From: an uncultured Oscillospiraceae bacterium
GTDB taxonomy: Bacteria > Bacillota > Clostridia > Oscillospirales > Oscillospiraceae
NCBI GenBank assembly: GCA_947629755.1
Contig: CANREY010000010.1
Span: 1 to 41,225 of the forward strand
Reading direction: 5' to 3'
Length of the DNA: 41,225 nt
In this document: positions 39,940 through 41,225 of the stretch, one piece after another
Position numbering within the stretch: position 1 is the stretch's first letter
Layout of the letters: each line of letters begins with the position of its first letter
Position numbers and translations under genes: made by a program
Notes under the pieces: model-generated
Told to the model about the DNA's origin: nothing
What the model saw: the letters and a program-made list of their open reading frames with translations, nothing else
Database searches by the model: none

Positions 39940-40980
39940 TTACTTGACGACGTTCTCGCAGTAACGCATGAGGATAGTCGCCAACTGGGCGCGATTGGAG
40001 CTGTTGGACGGAGACAGCGTTGTGGTGCTGGTCCCGGTGATGACATTCTCGGCATTTGCCCACTCCATGGCCTCCTCGGCCCAAGGGGAAACCTTGCCGG
40101 CGTCGGTGTAGCCGGACAGGTCGGCGCTGGTGGCGGACGCTACGCCCTTGTACTCCGCATAACGGAACATGACGGCGGCCATCTGCTCACGGGTCATGGC
40201 GTCGTTCGGAGCGAACTTGGTGTCGGTGTGGCCGTACACGATGCCGTGTGCTTCAGCCCATGCCACCGCCTCGGTGTACCACTGGCCGGAGGGCACGTCG
40301 GCAAAGCCGCCGTTGCCGCTGACACTGGGATTGCCCTCGATACGGTACAGGACGGTCACGACCATGGCGCGGGTGGTAACGGCGTTCGGAGCGAACTCTC
40401 CGTCGCCGACACCGGCCATCAGTCCGTTGTCGTAGACGTACTTCACCGCTTCAGCGTACCAGGCATCTGCCGGAACATCAGCAAAGATGTCGGTAACGGT
40501 CGGTCCGGTCACCGGAGTGCCACCGCCGCCGCCACCGCCGCCGCTGGTGGCGGTCGCAAACACGGCGTGAATGGTAAGGTCATCGGTTATATTGATTTCC
40601 TTGGTCACTTCTTCGTTCACAGCCCCGTTGGCGGTGGAGAATCGGTGCTCGGTCGTGTCCTGCCCTATCGTGTAATAGGATTGGGCATTGTCGAAGTGAT
40701 AGCCAGTATTCGGCTTGAACACTACCTTCACTTTCGTGTTAGGCGCGACGTAGTATGTTGTGTCCTTGTCAAGAACGTGTGGTTCGGCGTCATCGAGGAT
40801 TTCGTAGTAAATCGTAACTGTGCCGTTTGTAACAGTATCCGCCGTGACCGTATAATATACGTTGTCATCATCATCAACTGCCGAAGCGCTCAAGGCCATA
40901 ACAGGCAGCATGGCGAACACCATGCACAGCACCAACACCTTCGCGATAAACGCCTTTTTTATTGGTTTGACTGTTTTCAC
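39940..40980 (-). CDS. Secreted SLH-domain surface protein
   Basis: A 346-residue exported protein: signal peptide (KKAFIAKVLVLCMVFAMLP ending ALSASA), a small beta domain (about 40-165: VYYTVTADTV, TVTIYYEILDD, GYHFDNAQ, like MucBP/bacterial repeat modules), a run of eight glycines, then three SLH repeats (FADVPADAWYAEAV, FADVPSGQWYTEAV, YTDAGKVSPWAEEAM) that bind wall polysaccharide. Start is uncertain: GTG 40980 gives a normal signal peptide, though GGAG is 16 bases upstream; ATG 41100 adds about 40 Arg-rich residues that do not fit. A structural or adhesin-like surface protein. Confidence 0.75.
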   Translation of the reverse strand: MKTVKPIKKAFIAKVLVLCMVFAMLPVMALSASAVDDDDNVYYTVTADTVTNGTVTIYYEILDDAEPHVLDKDTTYYVAPNTKVKVVFKPNTGYHFDNAQSYYTIGQDTTEHRFSTANGAVNEEVTKEINITDDLTIHAVFATATSGGGGGGGGTPVTGPTVTDIFADVPADAWYAEAVKYVYDNGLMAGVGDGEFAPNAVTTRAMVVTVLYRIEGNPSVSGNGGFADVPSGQWYTEAVAWAEAHGIVYGHTDTKFAPNDAMTREQMAAVMFRYAEYKGVASATSADLSGYTDAGKVSPWAEEAMEWANAENVITGTSTTTLSPSNSSNRAQLATILMRYCENVVK

Positions 40981-41100
40981 GATATTTCTTATATAACTCC
41001 TTTCAGTTATATTTGCCCGCTTTGCGGGTCTTTCTTCCCGCGCCCGTGCCTTATGCCCGTGCCTGGGAAACGGGTTCTGGAGTTGGGTGAGCGTACGCAT

Positions 41101-41225
41101 TCATCCAATTCACCCGCCCTGTCTCCAAATGATTCATCTCCTCTCTCGGCAAGCCTCTCCGGCCTCCTCCGTTCCCTCGGCGCACCGTCGCCTCAGTCCC
41201 GTCCTCCCCCGGAAAGTCCGGACGC
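41101..41225. other. Window end, no gene seen
   Basis: GC-rich sequence upstream of the SLH protein gene. I see no convincing promoter, RNA gene or reading frame. Confidence 0.4.

Overview
The window looks like chromosomal DNA of a strictly anaerobic, fairly GC-rich Clostridia member, most likely an Oscillospiraceae-type gut bacterium. The support is Gram-positive ribosome-binding sites, S-layer-homology (SLH) anchors, a DivIVA-like protein, a clostridial FolD variant, a YtrA-type GntR operon and a double-cluster ferredoxin-like protein. The taxon is inferred. No rRNA, tRNA, CRISPR array or intact transposon was seen.

Layout. 1-1366: small minus-strand accessory genes (start of a GNAT acetyltransferase, a transglutaminase-like protein, a VanZ remnant, a possible ADP-ribosyltransferase-fold protein). 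1457-3497: an ATP-grasp ligase and esterase operon behind a consensus promoter. 3509-5617: recG. 5619-10210: a giant secreted family-9 pectate-lyase-like protein with three SLH repeats. 10279-13412: a plus-strand operon of a metal exporter, a MATE transporter and FolD, ending in a cluster of TTATGTNAAC repeats. 13546-14589: a DivIVA-like gene overlapping a lone fumarase beta subunit. 14678-18602: an autoregulated GntR/ABC operon ending in a secreted protein. 18607-20966: an alpha/beta hydrolase and DUF362 lipoprotein operon, divergent from 21010-24474, which carries LysR, a zinc-type macrodomain, a class M sirtuin (SirTM) and YitT. 24555-28310: a two-component system with small membrane proteins. 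28452-30335: a membrane metallophosphoesterase. 30481-31182: a ferredoxin-like protein. 31252-36988: a more AT-rich block with a response regulator, ABC ATPase, permease and histidine kinase, then a DUF2441-like protein and an XRE regulator. 37403-40980: an O-antigen-ligase-like protein and a secreted SLH protein.

How genes work together. The most striking unit is 24555-28310. Three minus-strand promoters (for the response-regulator operon, for a 127-residue membrane protein, and for a 122-residue membrane protein plus a 93-residue amphipathic protein) carry the same 11-bp phased repeats of the form nnnCnCAAACA, ending exactly 9 bp before the -10 box and replacing a normal -35. This suggests an OmpR-family regulator activating itself and a local set of envelope proteins, a small membrane-stress regulon. 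The second notable unit is the macrodomain-SirTM pair (reversible protein ADP-ribosylation) found without the usual GcvH-L and LplA2 partners and tied to a LysR gene. FolD lacks, by eye alignment, two residues needed for cyclohydrolase activity.
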